64,000 nt of DNA from Rhodococcus sp. ABRD24 (GTDB lineage: Bacteria > Actinomycetota > Actinomycetes > Mycobacteriales > Mycobacteriaceae). The stretch lies in NCBI RefSeq assembly GCF_004328705.1, contig NZ_CP035319.1:3720001-3784000 (forward strand), read 5' to 3'. Shown in pieces: positions 17,591-28,203 of this stretch. Within the stretch, counting starts at the first letter, position 1. Each line of letters opens with the position of its first letter. The notes under the pieces were generated by a model. The model worked only from the letters and a program-made list of their open reading frames with translations. It was not told the DNA's origin and ran no database searches. The position numbers were made by a program, and so were the translations under genes.

Positions 17591-18503
17591 GCCACGGATC
17601 CTGGTGTGCGGCGAGGCGCTGGTCGATCTCGTGCCGACCGGTGACGCGCAGTTCGTGGCGCGTCTCGGCGGCGGACCGTACAATGTCGCGACCGCACTCG
17701 GACGCCTCGGCAGCGATGTCGGCCTCTGCTCCCGGGTCTCCACCGACCCGTTCGGCGAGCGGCTCGTCACAGCGCTCGCCGCGTCCGGCGTCGATGTTTC
17801 GCGGGTTCAGCGGGGTCCCGAGCCGACGACGCTCGCGGTCGCGGGGATCGGCCCGGACGGCGGCGCGCAGTACACGTTCTACTCAAGCGGCACCGCCGAC
17901 CGGCTGGTCACCGATCCCGGATCGTTGCCGGACTCGGTGGCAGCGGTCTCCTTCGGCACCCTGTCGCTGGTGTTCGAGCCGGGTGCGAGTCTTTACGCGG
18001 ATCTGTTGCGCCGCAGCCGCAGCGAGGGCCGGCTCACGATCGTCGACCCCAACATCCGTCCGGCCGTCTTTCCCGACGGCTACCGGCGGCGGTTCGCGAA
18101 TCTGGTGCCGTCGATCGACATCGTCAAGGTCTCCGACGACGACGTCCAATGGTTGGGACAGGGTCCGGATGCCTCCACTCCCGCCCAGTGGCTCGAGGCC
18201 GGAGTCACCGCGGTGGTGACCACTGACGGGCCCCGGGGTCTGAGCGTGCGTACCCGTCGGATCCACGTGCAGGTGCCGGGATGTCGAGTTCCGGTGGCCG
18301 ACACCATCGGCGCAGGTGACACGGTGCACGGCGCCCTGCTGCACTGGCTCGATCGCGAAGGACTCCTGGATTCGGAGTCGGTGGATTGCCTCGACGAAGG
18401 ACAATGGCGGGACGCCCTGGAGTTCGCGGCCCGCGTGGCCGCGATCACCGTTTCCCGACCCGGGGCGGACCCTCCGTGGGCATCGGAGCTCACGGGCAGC
18501 TAG
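17583..18503 (+). CDS. PfkB-family carbohydrate kinase (fructokinase-like)
   Basis: A 306-residue ribokinase/PfkB kinase. It has the N-terminal substrate glycine motif RLGGGPYNVATALGRLG and the C-terminal signature ADTIGAGDTVHG with the catalytic Asp. It phosphorylates a sugar or related alcohol with ATP; fructose is the usual guess for this subfamily. The ATG lies within the 3' end of the MFS gene, an eight-base overlap, so it is coupled. PfkB relatives also include pyridoxal kinases, so a vitamin B6 role beside pdxH cannot be excluded. Confidence 0.82.
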   Translation: MSEPRILVCGEALVDLVPTGDAQFVARLGGGPYNVATALGRLGSDVGLCSRVSTDPFGERLVTALAASGVDVSRVQRGPEPTTLAVAGIGPDGGAQYTFYSSGTADRLVTDPGSLPDSVAAVSFGTLSLVFEPGASLYADLLRRSRSEGRLTIVDPNIRPAVFPDGYRRRFANLVPSIDIVKVSDDDVQWLGQGPDASTPAQWLEAGVTAVVTTDGPRGLSVRTRRIHVQVPGCRVPVADTIGAGDTVHGALLHWLDREGLLDSESVDCLDEGQWRDALEFAARVAAITVSRPGADPPWASELTGS

Positions 18504-18560
18504 TTTCTACTTGAATGTTACGAAGTTACTCACTGGTCTGAGTTTGAGAGGGATCCTTCC

Positions 18561-19859
<1,299 letters not shown>

Positions 19860-19898
19860 CCGGCCCTTCCCGAATTCGACTGATCGGATTACCCCAGC

Positions 19899-20624
19899 AT
19901 GAGCACCAAGCCCGAGATCGATTTCCAGGAGGGCCCCGCGCCCACCGAACTCGTCATCAAGGACATCACTGTCGGTGACGGCGCCGAGGCAACCCCCGGT
20001 GCCAAGGTCGAGGTGCACTACCTCGGCGTCGAGTTCGACTCCGGCGAGGAGTTCGATTCCTCGTGGGGCCGTGGCGAATCCATCACCTTCCCGCTGCAGG
20101 GCCTCATCGCCGGCTGGCAGGAGGGCATCCCGGGGATGAAGGTGGGCGGCCGTCGTCAGCTGACCATCCCGCCGGAGCTTGCGTACGGTCCGGCAGGTAG
20201 CGGTCATGAGCTGTCGGGCAAGACCCTGGTGTTCGTCATCGACCTGCTCGATGTCGTCGTGCCGCCGAAGCCGCCGGTCATCGAGCCCGCCGAGGGCCAG
20301 GCCCCCACCGAGCTTGTGGTCGAGGACGTCACGGTCGGTGACGGTGCCGAGGCGCAGCCGGGCGCAGTCGTCGACGTCCATTACCACGGTGTCGAGTACG
20401 ACACGAACGAGGTGTTCGACTCGTCGTTCGTGCGCGGTGAGTCCGTGACGTTCCCGCTGGGCCGACTCATTCCCGGTTGGCAGGAAGGCATCCCGGGCAT
20501 GAAGGTCGGTGGGCGCCGTAAGCTCACGGTTCCGCCGGAGCTCGCATACGGTCCGGCCGGTGCCGGCCATCGGCTGTCTCGCAAGACCCTGGTCTTCATC
20601 ATCGACCTGCTGGGCACCCAGTAA
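19899..20624 (+). CDS. Two-domain FKBP-type peptidyl-prolyl isomerase
   Basis: The 241-residue protein consists of two complete FKBP domains (about 13-115 and 129-240). Each contains VEVHYLGVEFDSG- or VDVHYHGVEYDTN-like strands, LIAGWQEGIPGMKVGGRR or LIPGWQEGIPGMKVGGRR, and a PPELAYGPAG loop. Single-domain FKBPs of about 118-125 residues are usual next to gltA, so this is a tandem duplication within one gene. The two halves are close but not identical. There is no signal peptide, so it acts as a cytosolic folding helper. A perfect hairpin terminator follows. Confidence 0.9.
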   Translation: MSTKPEIDFQEGPAPTELVIKDITVGDGAEATPGAKVEVHYLGVEFDSGEEFDSSWGRGESITFPLQGLIAGWQEGIPGMKVGGRRQLTIPPELAYGPAGSGHELSGKTLVFVIDLLDVVVPPKPPVIEPAEGQAPTELVVEDVTVGDGAEAQPGAVVDVHYHGVEYDTNEVFDSSFVRGESVTFPLGRLIPGWQEGIPGMKVGGRRKLTVPPELAYGPAGAGHRLSRKTLVFIIDLLGTQ

Positions 20625-20641
20625 GCTTGTAGCGCTACAGC

Positions 20642-20680
20642 ACTCAGGCCCCGCACCGAACTTCGGTGCGGGGCCTGAGT
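20642..20680. terminator. Hairpin terminator after the FKBP gene
   Basis: The sequence ACTCAGGCCCCGCACCGAA, one base, then its exact complement gives a 19-bp perfect inverted repeat 18 bp after the FKBP stop. Confidence 0.8.
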
Positions 20681-20778
20681 CGTCCGCGGGTCAGGACCGG
20701 CGGATCCGCCGTTGTTCACGCGGTGAACCGGACCTGCGGTGAGCGGTGCGAGACCTGCTCGGGGAATTCCCTTGGCGC

Positions 20779-21186
20779 TCAGTCCTGGACGGCCGCGATG
20801 GCTTCGACCTCGACGAGCTGGTCGTCGTAGCCGAGGACGGTGACCCCGATCAGCGTGCTGGGCACATCGTGGTCACCGAATGCGTCGCGCACGACCTCCC
20901 ACGCGGTCACAAGGTCGGCCTGGTTGGTCGAGGCGACCAGCACGCGGGTGCTGATGACGTCCGTGATGCTCGCGCCGGCTTCGCCGAGTGCGGTGTTCAT
21001 GTTCTCGATGCACTTCGCGGCCTGCACGGCGAAATCGCCTACACCAGCGGTGGAGCCGTCGATGTTCAGGGGACACGAGCCTGCCAGGAAAATCAGGCGT
21101 GCGTCCGCTGGAGCGGTCGCGGCGTAGGCGTACTCCGCAGCCGAGGAGAGCGAGTTGGAATGGATGAGGGTGACTGCCTTCGGCAC
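20779..21186 (-). CDS. RidA/YjgF-family protein
   Basis: A 135-residue RidA-like protein. The family hydrolyses reactive enamine/imine intermediates from PLP enzymes or acts in related deaminations. It shows the fold pattern LIFLAGSCPLN, then QAAKCIENMNTALGEAGAS, then DVISTRVLVAS, then LIGVTVLGYDDQLVEVEA. The Arg in STRV matches the carboxylate-binding Arg of active RidA. It is convergent with the FKBP gene and stands alone. It could be one of the RidA subfamilies (Rid1-7) with another substrate. Confidence 0.85.
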   Translation of the reverse strand: MPKAVTLIHSNSLSSAAEYAYAATAPADARLIFLAGSCPLNIDGSTAGVGDFAVQAAKCIENMNTALGEAGASITDVISTRVLVASTNQADLVTAWEVVRDAFGDHDVPSTLIGVTVLGYDDQLVEVEAIAAVQD

Positions 21187-21397
21187 GATTCTCTTTCTCG
21201 TTTCTTGGCGGTGGGTTTGAACCGTTCCAGCCTCTCACAGCGGCACCCGGTGACGTCTACGTGCTACTGGGGTGCCTCCGCTGGTACTGCGGGGTGGATG
21301 TTCGAGATCGGTGCGCGCATAGGCCCGCTCCTCGCCACTTACATCTGAAGAATCGCCGCCACCCATCTCGAAGGTCACATCGACCGGCGAGTGATCG

Positions 21398-21667
21398 TCA
21401 GGTGGGCACGCGCCGATTGCGTAACTTGAGCAGCCCCTGGTGCAGGAGAGATAGCAGAAAGGCGACTATCAAGAACCCGATCAGGAAGGCGCTGTCCCTG
21501 GGGGGAACCGCAACGAACCACACAAGAGCACCGAGCGCCACCAGCAGCAGCACCCAACCAGTTCCTCTGATCCAAGGCTCGCGGTTCGGTCTTCGAATCC
21601 AGTTCATTGCAGCGGCCGCGACGACATATGCCAACGCGGCTAGCGCCACGCCTACCACGACCATCAT
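21398..21667 (-). CDS. Small membrane protein (89 residues)
   Basis: Three hydrophobic segments (about 2-20, 36-53 and 60-76) with a basic linker RRPNREP and a basic tail KLRNRRVPT make this a plausible integral membrane protein. No family or motif is recognised. Codon use is a little less biased than in neighbouring core genes. Confidence 0.5.
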   Translation of the reverse strand: MMVVVGVALAALAYVVAAAAMNWIRRPNREPWIRGTGWVLLLVALGALVWFVAVPPRDSAFLIGFLIVAFLLSLLHQGLLKLRNRRVPT

Positions 21668-22023
21668 GACTAGCTCCCGGTACCAGGCTCGATGCAGTTT
21701 CCATCAGAGTAGGGTCCAATCTCCGGGATTCCAACCTCAATGGGGAAAGGCGACGCTGGCAGCAATGGAATTCCGCCGAAAGCCGGCACCGACCTTGAAA
21801 TTGACGCACCTGTCAATTGCCTACGCGACAGCCGAAATTGCCATGCAGGTCCGGCCCGCACGGTCGCGGGGTGCGGTATCAGGTGATCGACTTTTCCGCC
21901 CGGCGCCATGAAGTCGCGTTTCGGGCCTGTCCGAGTACGTTCCGCGGAAACAGGGTAGGCGGTGTTGTCGAGCGCATCGCCGCTGCCCGCTGATCCGCAG
22001 ACAGGGAACTTCGCACAAACATA

Positions 22024-22081
22024 GAACTGCTCCCCGACAGCCGGAACTGAATTTCTCAGTCCAGCTTCCGGGGAGCAGTTC
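22024..22081. terminator. Hairpin terminator after the esterase gene
   Basis: GAACTGCTCCCCG at 22024-22036 pairs perfectly with CGGGGAGCAGTTC at 22069-22081; an inner ACTGA/TCAGT pair extends the stem. It lies 27 bp past the esterase stop. The 21668-22107 gap otherwise holds nothing I can support. Confidence 0.75.
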
Positions 22082-22107
22082 AGAAGCTCTTCCTCAGCGT
22101 GGTGAAA

Positions 22108-23193
22108 TTACCGCGGGGTGTTCATCGAGTCCGCGAGCATCGGCCAGGAGTCACGCAGATCGTCGCGCCAGTAGCCCCACGAGTGGGTGCCGGCCGGCTT
22201 GAAGTTGAACTGCGCCTGTCCACCCATGCCGTTCGCGTTGACCGCGTTGAACAGTCGGTGGGTGCACTCGTTGGTCGCTGCCTCGATGAGTCCACCGACG
22301 ATCACCTGGTTGGCCAGCGTCGGAATGTTGCCGTTGATGCCCTGGGCGTTGAGGGTGTCGTGCGGGCCGGGCAGACCGGAGGCGTTGGAAACGTACAGAC
22401 GGGGGCCGTTCTTGAGCTTTCCGATGTTGATGATCGGATCGTGTGCGATCCAGTCCGGGCTGCCGACGGGGCCCCACATGTTCTCGGCATCGGCCGACCC
22501 GCGGGCCGCGATGACGATCTGGATGTAGGTCTGACCGACCGGAGTCGCGGTGTCGGCGCAACCGCTGTACGCGCCGACGGCCTTGTAGAGGTCGGGCTTC
22601 GCGAGCGCGAGGTTGAACACCGAGGTGCCCGACGTCGAGATGCCCGCGAGGGTGTTGACCCCGGTGGTGCCGAGCGCGGAGTTGATGACCGGCGGCAGTT
22701 CCTTCGTCAGGAAGGTCTCCCACTTGTTGACGCCGTGCAGTGCCTCGTCCGGCTTCTGCCAGTCGGTGTAGTAGGTGAACGCGCCCTGCATCGGGGTGAC
22801 GACGTTGACCTGCTTGCCGGCGAAGAATTCGCCGATGTTGGCCTGTCGCTGCCACGACGCGGAATCCTCGCCGCCGCCGGCACCGTTGAGCAGGTACAGG
22901 GTGGGGGCGGGCTTGGAGGTGTCCGCCGGTCGGATCACCTCGAGCGGGATGTCCCTGCCCATCGACTCGGAACGAACGACGAGCGACATCTTGTTGCCAG
23001 CACCGGCTTTGGCGGACACGAGCTTGGTTCCGCCGTTCGCCTTCGCGGAGGCGGTGACCTTCGCGGCGTCGTTCTGCGCCGGTGTTCCCGCGGCGGCTAC
23101 GCCGGCCCCGAAGAAGACCGGAACTGCGGCGACCGCCGCCGCCGTGGCGCCGATCAACGCTTTGAGTCGGCGGGACTTACTGGTTACACGCAT
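22108..23193 (-). CDS. Antigen-85-type secreted esterase / mycolyltransferase
   Basis: A 361-residue secreted alpha/beta hydrolase of the esterase D/antigen 85 family. A signal peptide spans about residues 1-36 (basic start, hydrophobic core, AGVAAAG end). The probable nucleophile is S186 in GISTSGT and the catalytic His is near 337 in THSWGYW. Family members transfer mycolic acids onto trehalose or arabinogalactan in the cell envelope. The GxSxG context (ISTSG) differs slightly from LSMSG of Ag85. The stretch TSKPAPTLYLLNGAGGG matches the oxyanion region. Monocistronic, closed by a hairpin. Confidence 0.82.
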   Translation of the reverse strand: MRVTSKSRRLKALIGATAAAVAAVPVFFGAGVAAAGTPAQNDAAKVTASAKANGGTKLVSAKAGAGNKMSLVVRSESMGRDIPLEVIRPADTSKPAPTLYLLNGAGGGEDSASWQRQANIGEFFAGKQVNVVTPMQGAFTYYTDWQKPDEALHGVNKWETFLTKELPPVINSALGTTGVNTLAGISTSGTSVFNLALAKPDLYKAVGAYSGCADTATPVGQTYIQIVIAARGSADAENMWGPVGSPDWIAHDPIINIGKLKNGPRLYVSNASGLPGPHDTLNAQGINGNIPTLANQVIVGGLIEAATNECTHRLFNAVNANGMGGQAQFNFKPAGTHSWGYWRDDLRDSWPMLADSMNTPR

Positions 23194-23347
23194 GCTTACT
23201 CGCCTTCGGTGGTCGGCCGAGGAGCGGGTCTAGATTCCTCGGTGTTGCTGGTGTGTATATCACTTTCGGTATCGGACGCACGTCCGGTTTTGCTACCGGT
23301 TGCCCGAAAATTCTCGATTCGTTCTTCTGACCGCATCGCTTCGAACC

Positions 23348-25738
23348 TCAGACCATGTCGTTCTTCTGGAGCCAACGTAAGGTCGGCCAGCCACAGAAGA
23401 CCGGCAGCCAGCAGGTCAGGACGCGGTACAGCAATACGGACGGTACCGCTATGGCGACCGGGAGTCCGAACGCGGTCAGGCCGCCGATGAGTGCCGCCTC
23501 CACCGCACCGACACCGCCCGGTGTCGGAGCAGCCGACGCGAGGGTGCCACCGATCATCGTGACGATCGTTACCGTGATGAACGTGGTACCGCCGCCGAAT
23601 GCCCCCACGCTCGCCCACAGCGCCAGTGCCGCGCCGAGGGTGGTGGCCGCGCTACCGAGCACGATCAGTAGGAACCGGCCGGGGTTGCGGGCCAGCTGTC
23701 CGAGCGCGCCGATCACCTCGGTGAGCTGAGGGCGGACCTCGTTGCGCAGCCAGCGGCGAGCCTTCGGGATGAACATGAACGTGCCGAGCGCCCCCAGTGC
23801 GACGCCTGCGATCAGATACAGAATGGTGGTCTTCGGCACGAAGTGCGACAGGTCAGCTTCGCGGCCGGCGGCGACGCTGAACAAGATCAATAGCGCGATG
23901 TGGGTGACAACCTGCACCGTCTGCTGCAGCGCGACGGCTGCCGTTGCGCGTACCGCGCCGAGGCCGCCCTTCTGCAGGAATCGCACACTCAGCGCGAGAC
24001 CGCCGACCCCGGCGGGGGTCGTGGTCGCGGCGAACGTGTTCGCCACCTGCATGATCAGCAGGTGCCGGTAGCGGACCAGCTCGGAAGCGCATGCCCACAG
24101 CGATGCGGCCGCTCCGACGTAGGTCAGGGCCGACACCGCCAGCCCGGCGAGCGCCCACCACCAGTTCGCCGTCTTCAGCTCTGTGAGGAAGGTCGGAACC
24201 TGGGTGATGAACGGGTACGCGACGTAGACCAGGCCGATCAGAAGCACCAGTTGGATGATCTGGTTGCGGGTGAAACGGGTGACCTGCTCGGGGGCGATCT
24301 TGTCGATATCGGTCTGGCGGCTCACCTCGTCGCGGATCGCCGAGAGCAGCTCGGACGAGTTCGGTACCGACTTGCGCAGCCGCGACGGCATTGCAGACTT
24401 GCTCACGCGGCGGGACGCGGCGAGGATCCGGTCGCGGCCGCGCGCCGAAAGTGCCGCCGCGACTGCCGGCTCCACGCCGAACAGCGACGCGGTCGTCAGC
24501 AGCAGCTGCGCGTTGTCGGATTGGACCTGGGACTCGGCCAGGCCGAGTTCGGCGTAGGAGAAGCCGTCGAACAAGGCGTGGCCGTCGTCGATCCGGATGT
24601 CGGCGGCCCGGAGGTCCCCGTGGGTGATCTGGTGGTCGTGCAGGTCGCCGAGGGATGACCAGACCATCGCCAGCAGGGCCTCGCGCGGGCCCGAATTGTC
24701 GGTAGCGAGGGTGGCGAGCGGTGCGCCGCGGGACATCGGATGGGCATACAGCTCCCACCCGCGGTCCAAGGTGGCCACCACGGTCGGTTTCGACGCCGCC
24801 AGCCCCAGATCGGAGATTGCGATCCCCATCAGCGCCCGATGCTCGACGGCGCGCCCGAGTGAGACATGTGCCAGGGCACTCTCGCTGCTGCGGAGTCTCA
24901 GCCAGCGCGAGACCTGCCGGATCACTCCGCGGCTACGCTGGTTCTGCCCGTACAACTCGACGACCAGATCTGGTTCGTCGTCCCGGGTGGCAACCAGCAC
25001 GAGTGGGCCGATGCCGGCCGGGGTGATCACTCGGAACGCGGTGATCCGGTGACCGATTCGTTGCAGGGTCTCCACGGCTGATTCCAGCGGTACCTCCAGC
25101 GCCGGCGTCCCCACCACCAGCACGATCACCGCTCCGGTCAGGTAGCCTGCGGCGAGCCCGAGCATGGTCCGCGCCGGCACGATCGAGCTGACGACCAGGT
25201 GGATCGGGGCGAATGCGAGCAGCAGTGCCCACCACAGGCGCCTCCACCGTTTCGGCAGCCACGGCCCGGACACGGTGAGGACCGCGGCCAGCATCGCGAT
25301 CCAGCGTGGGTCGTCGAGGAATTGGGACAGAAACGTGTCGACGCGATCCGAGACGTCGAGGTGCCACCGCGGCGCGGCCAGCCCGGACCCGGTGAACGAG
25401 AGCGCCACACCCGCGATCAGCCCGGCGGCGGCATAGCCGGCCAGTAGCTTCCAGCGGCGGCCGATGATGAGCTGGATCAGGATTGCGAACGGCAGCGCCA
25501 GGATCGCGATGCCGTACAGCAGGTACACGGTGTCGGACACGCTCGGCGACAGGATTCCGACGATGTCGGACACGGACGTTTCGAGGGCGTCCCACTCGCT
25601 ACGGGTGATCACCGATCCGGCGATCACCGCGCCCAGGAAGACGCCGGCGAATACGACCCGCAGGATGTCGCTGGTGCGCCGAGCCAACGGCTGCAGCAGG
25701 CTGCCGGTGACCGGGATCTCTCGTCCGTCAACTCGCAA
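23348..25738 (-). CDS. Large membrane protein: TM domain, kinase-like domain, UPF0104/LPG-synthase TM domain
   Basis: A 796-residue protein in three parts: about five N-terminal membrane helices (roughly 27-240); a cytosolic kinase-like middle with HGDLRAADIRIDDG and FDGFSYAE (about 369-395), recalling the HxD/DFG layout of aminoglycoside/bacterial kinases but with altered residues; and a C-terminal flippase/lysyl-phosphatidylglycerol-synthase-like membrane domain (about 505-790) with the TTTPAGVGGLALSVR and ASAAPTPGGVGAVEA motifs of UPF0104. Such proteins act on or flip lipid-linked substrates. It overlaps the end of prrB by 11 bases, so it is third in the prrA-prrB operon. Confidence 0.8.
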   Translation of the reverse strand: MRVDGREIPVTGSLLQPLARRTSDILRVVFAGVFLGAVIAGSVITRSEWDALETSVSDIVGILSPSVSDTVYLLYGIAILALPFAILIQLIIGRRWKLLAGYAAAGLIAGVALSFTGSGLAAPRWHLDVSDRVDTFLSQFLDDPRWIAMLAAVLTVSGPWLPKRWRRLWWALLLAFAPIHLVVSSIVPARTMLGLAAGYLTGAVIVLVVGTPALEVPLESAVETLQRIGHRITAFRVITPAGIGPLVLVATRDDEPDLVVELYGQNQRSRGVIRQVSRWLRLRSSESALAHVSLGRAVEHRALMGIAISDLGLAASKPTVVATLDRGWELYAHPMSRGAPLATLATDNSGPREALLAMVWSSLGDLHDHQITHGDLRAADIRIDDGHALFDGFSYAELGLAESQVQSDNAQLLLTTASLFGVEPAVAAALSARGRDRILAASRRVSKSAMPSRLRKSVPNSSELLSAIRDEVSRQTDIDKIAPEQVTRFTRNQIIQLVLLIGLVYVAYPFITQVPTFLTELKTANWWWALAGLAVSALTYVGAAASLWACASELVRYRHLLIMQVANTFAATTTPAGVGGLALSVRFLQKGGLGAVRATAAVALQQTVQVVTHIALLILFSVAAGREADLSHFVPKTTILYLIAGVALGALGTFMFIPKARRWLRNEVRPQLTEVIGALGQLARNPGRFLLIVLGSAATTLGAALALWASVGAFGGGTTFITVTIVTMIGGTLASAAPTPGGVGAVEAALIGGLTAFGLPVAIAVPSVLLYRVLTCWLPVFCGWPTLRWLQKNDMV

Positions 25739-27035
25739 GGGTCACCACCAGACGCGCGCCGCCGAGCGGGCTGTCCTCGAATCGTGCCGTGCCGCCGTGT
25801 AGCTGGGCCTGCTGGGCGACGAGGGCCAGGCCGAGGCCCGATCCTCCTTCCGCTGCGTCACTGCCGCGGCGGAATCTCTCGAACACCTCGGATCGTTCGT
25901 CCTCGGGAATGCCGGAGCCGTCGTCGTCGACAGTGACCGTGACGGTTCCGTCGGGTGCGCGGTGGGCGCCGATCGCGACGTGCCGGGCGCCGCCGTGGCG
26001 GACGGCGTTGGTGACGGCGTTGTCGAGCGCCAGTCGCAGGCCTGCCGGCAGGCCACGGATGACGAGGCTTGGCGCGGCATCGACGGTGACTCGCACGCCC
26101 GGATGCTGGCGCTGTGCGTCCTCGGCGATGAGGTCGCACAATTCGGCCAGATCGGTGTCGACATGGTCGCGTTCGCTGGACAGCTCACCGGATGCGAGCC
26201 GTTCGAGCGCGGTGAGCGTGGCCTCCACGCGGCCCTGCGTGCGGATGAGGTCGGCGAGAATCTCGGCGCGCTGCTCGGCGGGCAGCTCGTGGGCGGTGAG
26301 TACCTCGAGGTCGGTGCGCATCGCGGTGAGAGGGGTCCGCAGTTCGTGGGCGGACGCAGCCGCGAAGTCGCGAGCGGTGTCGAGCGCCGCGGTGGTGCGT
26401 GCTTGCGCGTCGGAGACGTCCTGCAGCATCGCCCCCACGGCGGCCGCCAGCTCGTCGGCTTCGCGTACCCCGGACGCGGCCGGGGCGAGGTCGCGGTCTC
26501 GCCGGCCGACCCGATGGGTGAGCTCGACGAGCGGACGTACCGCGCGGCCACCGAACACCCAGCCCAGTGCCCCGGCCGCTGCGACGGCGAGCAGGCCGAC
26601 GATCGCCACCTGTTGCTGTTGATCGGTTGTGGGATCCTTCGCCTCGGCGAGCGGAACTGCTACGGAGACAAGTAAATCGGAGTTCGGTCCGATCGCCGCG
26701 GTGAATGCGCGAAATGGGGTGCCACTGATGTCCACGGTATTCGAGCCGGGCTCCAGCGTGGGTAGCCGGCTCGGGGTACTCGCGACCACATTGTCGCCGG
26801 CCCGGATGGTGATCGCGAACGCACCGCGGTCACCGAGGACGCCCAGGAAGGGTGCCGCAGCGCGGGCGTTGACGGCGAACACCTGCGACGCGGTCTCCAG
26901 CCGGCGGTCCAACTGCTGCAGGTTGTTCCGCGCGATCGCCAGCGCCAGGTAGACGCCCACGGCCGCGACGATGATGGTCGCGCCCAGCGCGGTGGCCGCG
27001 GCGACGCGCGCCCGCAGCGAATGGGGCCGGCTCAC
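25728..27035 (-). CDS. prrB: Sensor histidine kinase PrrB
   Basis: The 435-residue kinase has an N-terminal membrane helix (about 9-33), an extracytoplasmic sensor, a second helix (about 143-163), HAMP, the phospho-acceptor H230 in [14 protein letters not shown] and an HATPase domain with [23 protein letters not shown] and [18 protein letters not shown]. The dimerisation and ATP-binding parts closely follow mycobacterial PrrB as I remember it. The GTG at 27035 overlaps the prrA stop (GTGA), so the two proteins are made together. The signal is not established here; in mycobacteria PrrB is tied to nitrogen and respiratory state. Confidence 0.88.
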   Translation of the reverse strand: MSRPHSLRARVAAATALGATIIVAAVGVYLALAIARNNLQQLDRRLETASQVFAVNARAAAPFLGVLGDRGAFAITIRAGDNVVASTPSRLPTLEPGSNTVDISGTPFRAFTAAIGPNSDLLVSVAVPLAEAKDPTTDQQQQVAIVGLLAVAAAGALGWVFGGRAVRPLVELTHRVGRRDRDLAPAASGVREADELAAAVGAMLQDVSDAQARTTAALDTARDFAAASAHELRTPLTAMRTDLEVLTAHELPAEQRAEILADLIRTQGRVEATLTALERLASGELSSERDHVDTDLAELCDLIAEDAQRQHPGVRVTVDAAPSLVIRGLPAGLRLALDNAVTNAVRHGGARHVAIGAHRAPDGTVTVTVDDDGSGIPEDERSEVFERFRRGSDAAEGGSGLGLALVAQQAQLHGGTARFEDSPLGGARLVVTLAS

Positions 27036-27733
27036 GGCGTCTCCCGCAGCACGAAGCCCACGCCGCGCACGGTGTGCAGCAGGCGAGGGGCGCCGTCGGC
27101 CTCGAACTTGCGGCGCAGGTAGCCGACGAAGACATCGACCACGTTGGTGTCCGCGACGAAGTCGTAGCCCCACACCAGATCCAGCAGGCGCTCGCGGCTG
27201 AGCACCACGCCCGCATTGCGAGCGAGCACCTCGAGTAGTTCGAATTCCCTTTTGGTGAGTGGGATCTCGCGGTCGTGAAGCCGGACACGCCGGCCTGCGA
27301 GGTCCATCGACAGCGGGCCGACGACGAGCGGGGCGTCCGCGGGCGGGCTGGGCGGGCCGGTTGTGCGGCGGCGGAGCATCGCCCGGATCCGCGCCACGAG
27401 TTCGGCGAGCACGAACGGTTTCACCAGATAGTCGTCGGCACCGGACTCGAGGCCCGCGATCCGGTCGCCGACGGAACTGCGGGCGCTGAGCACACAGATC
27501 GGAATGTCGTTGCCCATCGTGCGCAGGGCTGTTACCACCCCGGGTCCGTCGAGGACGGGCATGTTCATGTCGAGCACGAGGGCATCGGGCTCGGCGTCGG
27601 CGATCACCCGCAGCGCGGCCGAGCCGTCCGTGGCAGTGAGCACGGTGAATCCGGACAGGCGAAGGCCGCGTTCGAGGGAGACGAGCACGTCCTCGTCGTC
27701 GTCGACGACCAGGACGGTTGCGGATGCGGTCAC
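27032..27733 (-). CDS. prrA: Response regulator PrrA (OmpR/PhoB type)
   Basis: A 233-residue response regulator. The receiver has acidic residues D11-D13, phospho-acceptor D55 in [12 protein letters not shown] and the conserved Lys in DDYLVKPFV; the C-terminal winged helix has [17 protein letters not shown] and ends [14 protein letters not shown]. The sequence [25 protein letters not shown] is near identical to mycobacterial PrrA. The start is GTG 27733. It is first in the operon with prrB and the 796-residue membrane protein, as Rv0903c-Rv0902c are paired in M. tuberculosis. Confidence 0.9.
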   Translation of the reverse strand: MTASATVLVVDDDEDVLVSLERGLRLSGFTVLTATDGSAALRVIADAEPDALVLDMNMPVLDGPGVVTALRTMGNDIPICVLSARSSVGDRIAGLESGADDYLVKPFVLAELVARIRAMLRRRTTGPPSPPADAPLVVGPLSMDLAGRRVRLHDREIPLTKREFELLEVLARNAGVVLSRERLLDLVWGYDFVADTNVVDVFVGYLRRKFEADGAPRLLHTVRGVGFVLRETP

Positions 27734-28203
27734 CTGAGCATTGTGCCTGGCGCCTCGTGACCGGTGGCCGGAAGCTGGCCGGTCAGGCGAGGTGTGGCGG
27801 TGCAGGCGACGACGGGAGCGGTGGGTGAGAACCGGCCGGGTCCGGCGATCTCCTCGAGCGCCATGATCTCGAATCCGGCGATGTCGAGCGCTTCCACCGT
27901 GCGGCGATCCGACCGGCAACCGCCAGCGAAGTGCCGGTTGAGTGGGCTGATCGCGGACTGGGCGAGCGCCCGCAGCCCCGTTCCCCGCACGTGTTCGGCG
28001 AGCACCAATCGCCCGCCGGGCCGCAGAACCCGCCGGATCTCCGAGAGCGCTCGCGGCACGTCGCGAACCGAGCACAACACGAGGAAGCAGACGACGATGT
28101 CGACGCTGTGGTCGTCGACCGGCAACTGCTCGGCGACGCCGGCGGCAATCTGCGCGGATACCGGTGCCGCGTCCACGGCGTGAACCAGTTGTCGGCGCAT
28201 CAC
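27730..28203 (-). CDS. N-terminally truncated SAM-dependent methyltransferase
   Basis: The 157 residues cover only the second half of a class I methyltransferase: [24 protein letters not shown] (motif II/III region) and [18 protein letters not shown]. The first 50 or so residues with the GxGxG SAM loop are absent, so catalysis is doubtful. The GTG start overlaps the stop of the MarR gene (GTGA), and the stop overlaps the prrA start by four bases. A deletion that joined the MarR gene to the 3' part of a methyltransferase explains the structure. It may be a pseudogene that is still translated. Confidence 0.65.
   Translation of the reverse strand: MMRRQLVHAVDAAPVSAQIAAGVAEQLPVDDHSVDIVVCFLVLCSVRDVPRALSEIRRVLRPGGRLVLAEHVRGTGLRALAQSAISPLNRHFAGGCRSDRRTVEALDIAGFEIMALEEIAGPGRFSPTAPVVACTATPRLTGQLPATGHEAPGTMLR

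Noticed and set aside
16054-18219. 721-codon plus-strand frame over pdxH, MFS and PfkB
   Set aside because: Off-frame shadow rich in Arg and Gly; the three real genes explain the region.
21670-21909. 79-codon minus-strand ORF just upstream of the 89-residue membrane protein
   Set aside because: Ends two bases before the next ATG, but has no binding site, no recognisable pattern and mixed codon use; not enough support.
21261-21911. 216-codon plus-strand frame near 21.5 kb
   Set aside because: Opposite to the more protein-like membrane ORF; composition is Arg/Ser/Thr-rich shadow type.
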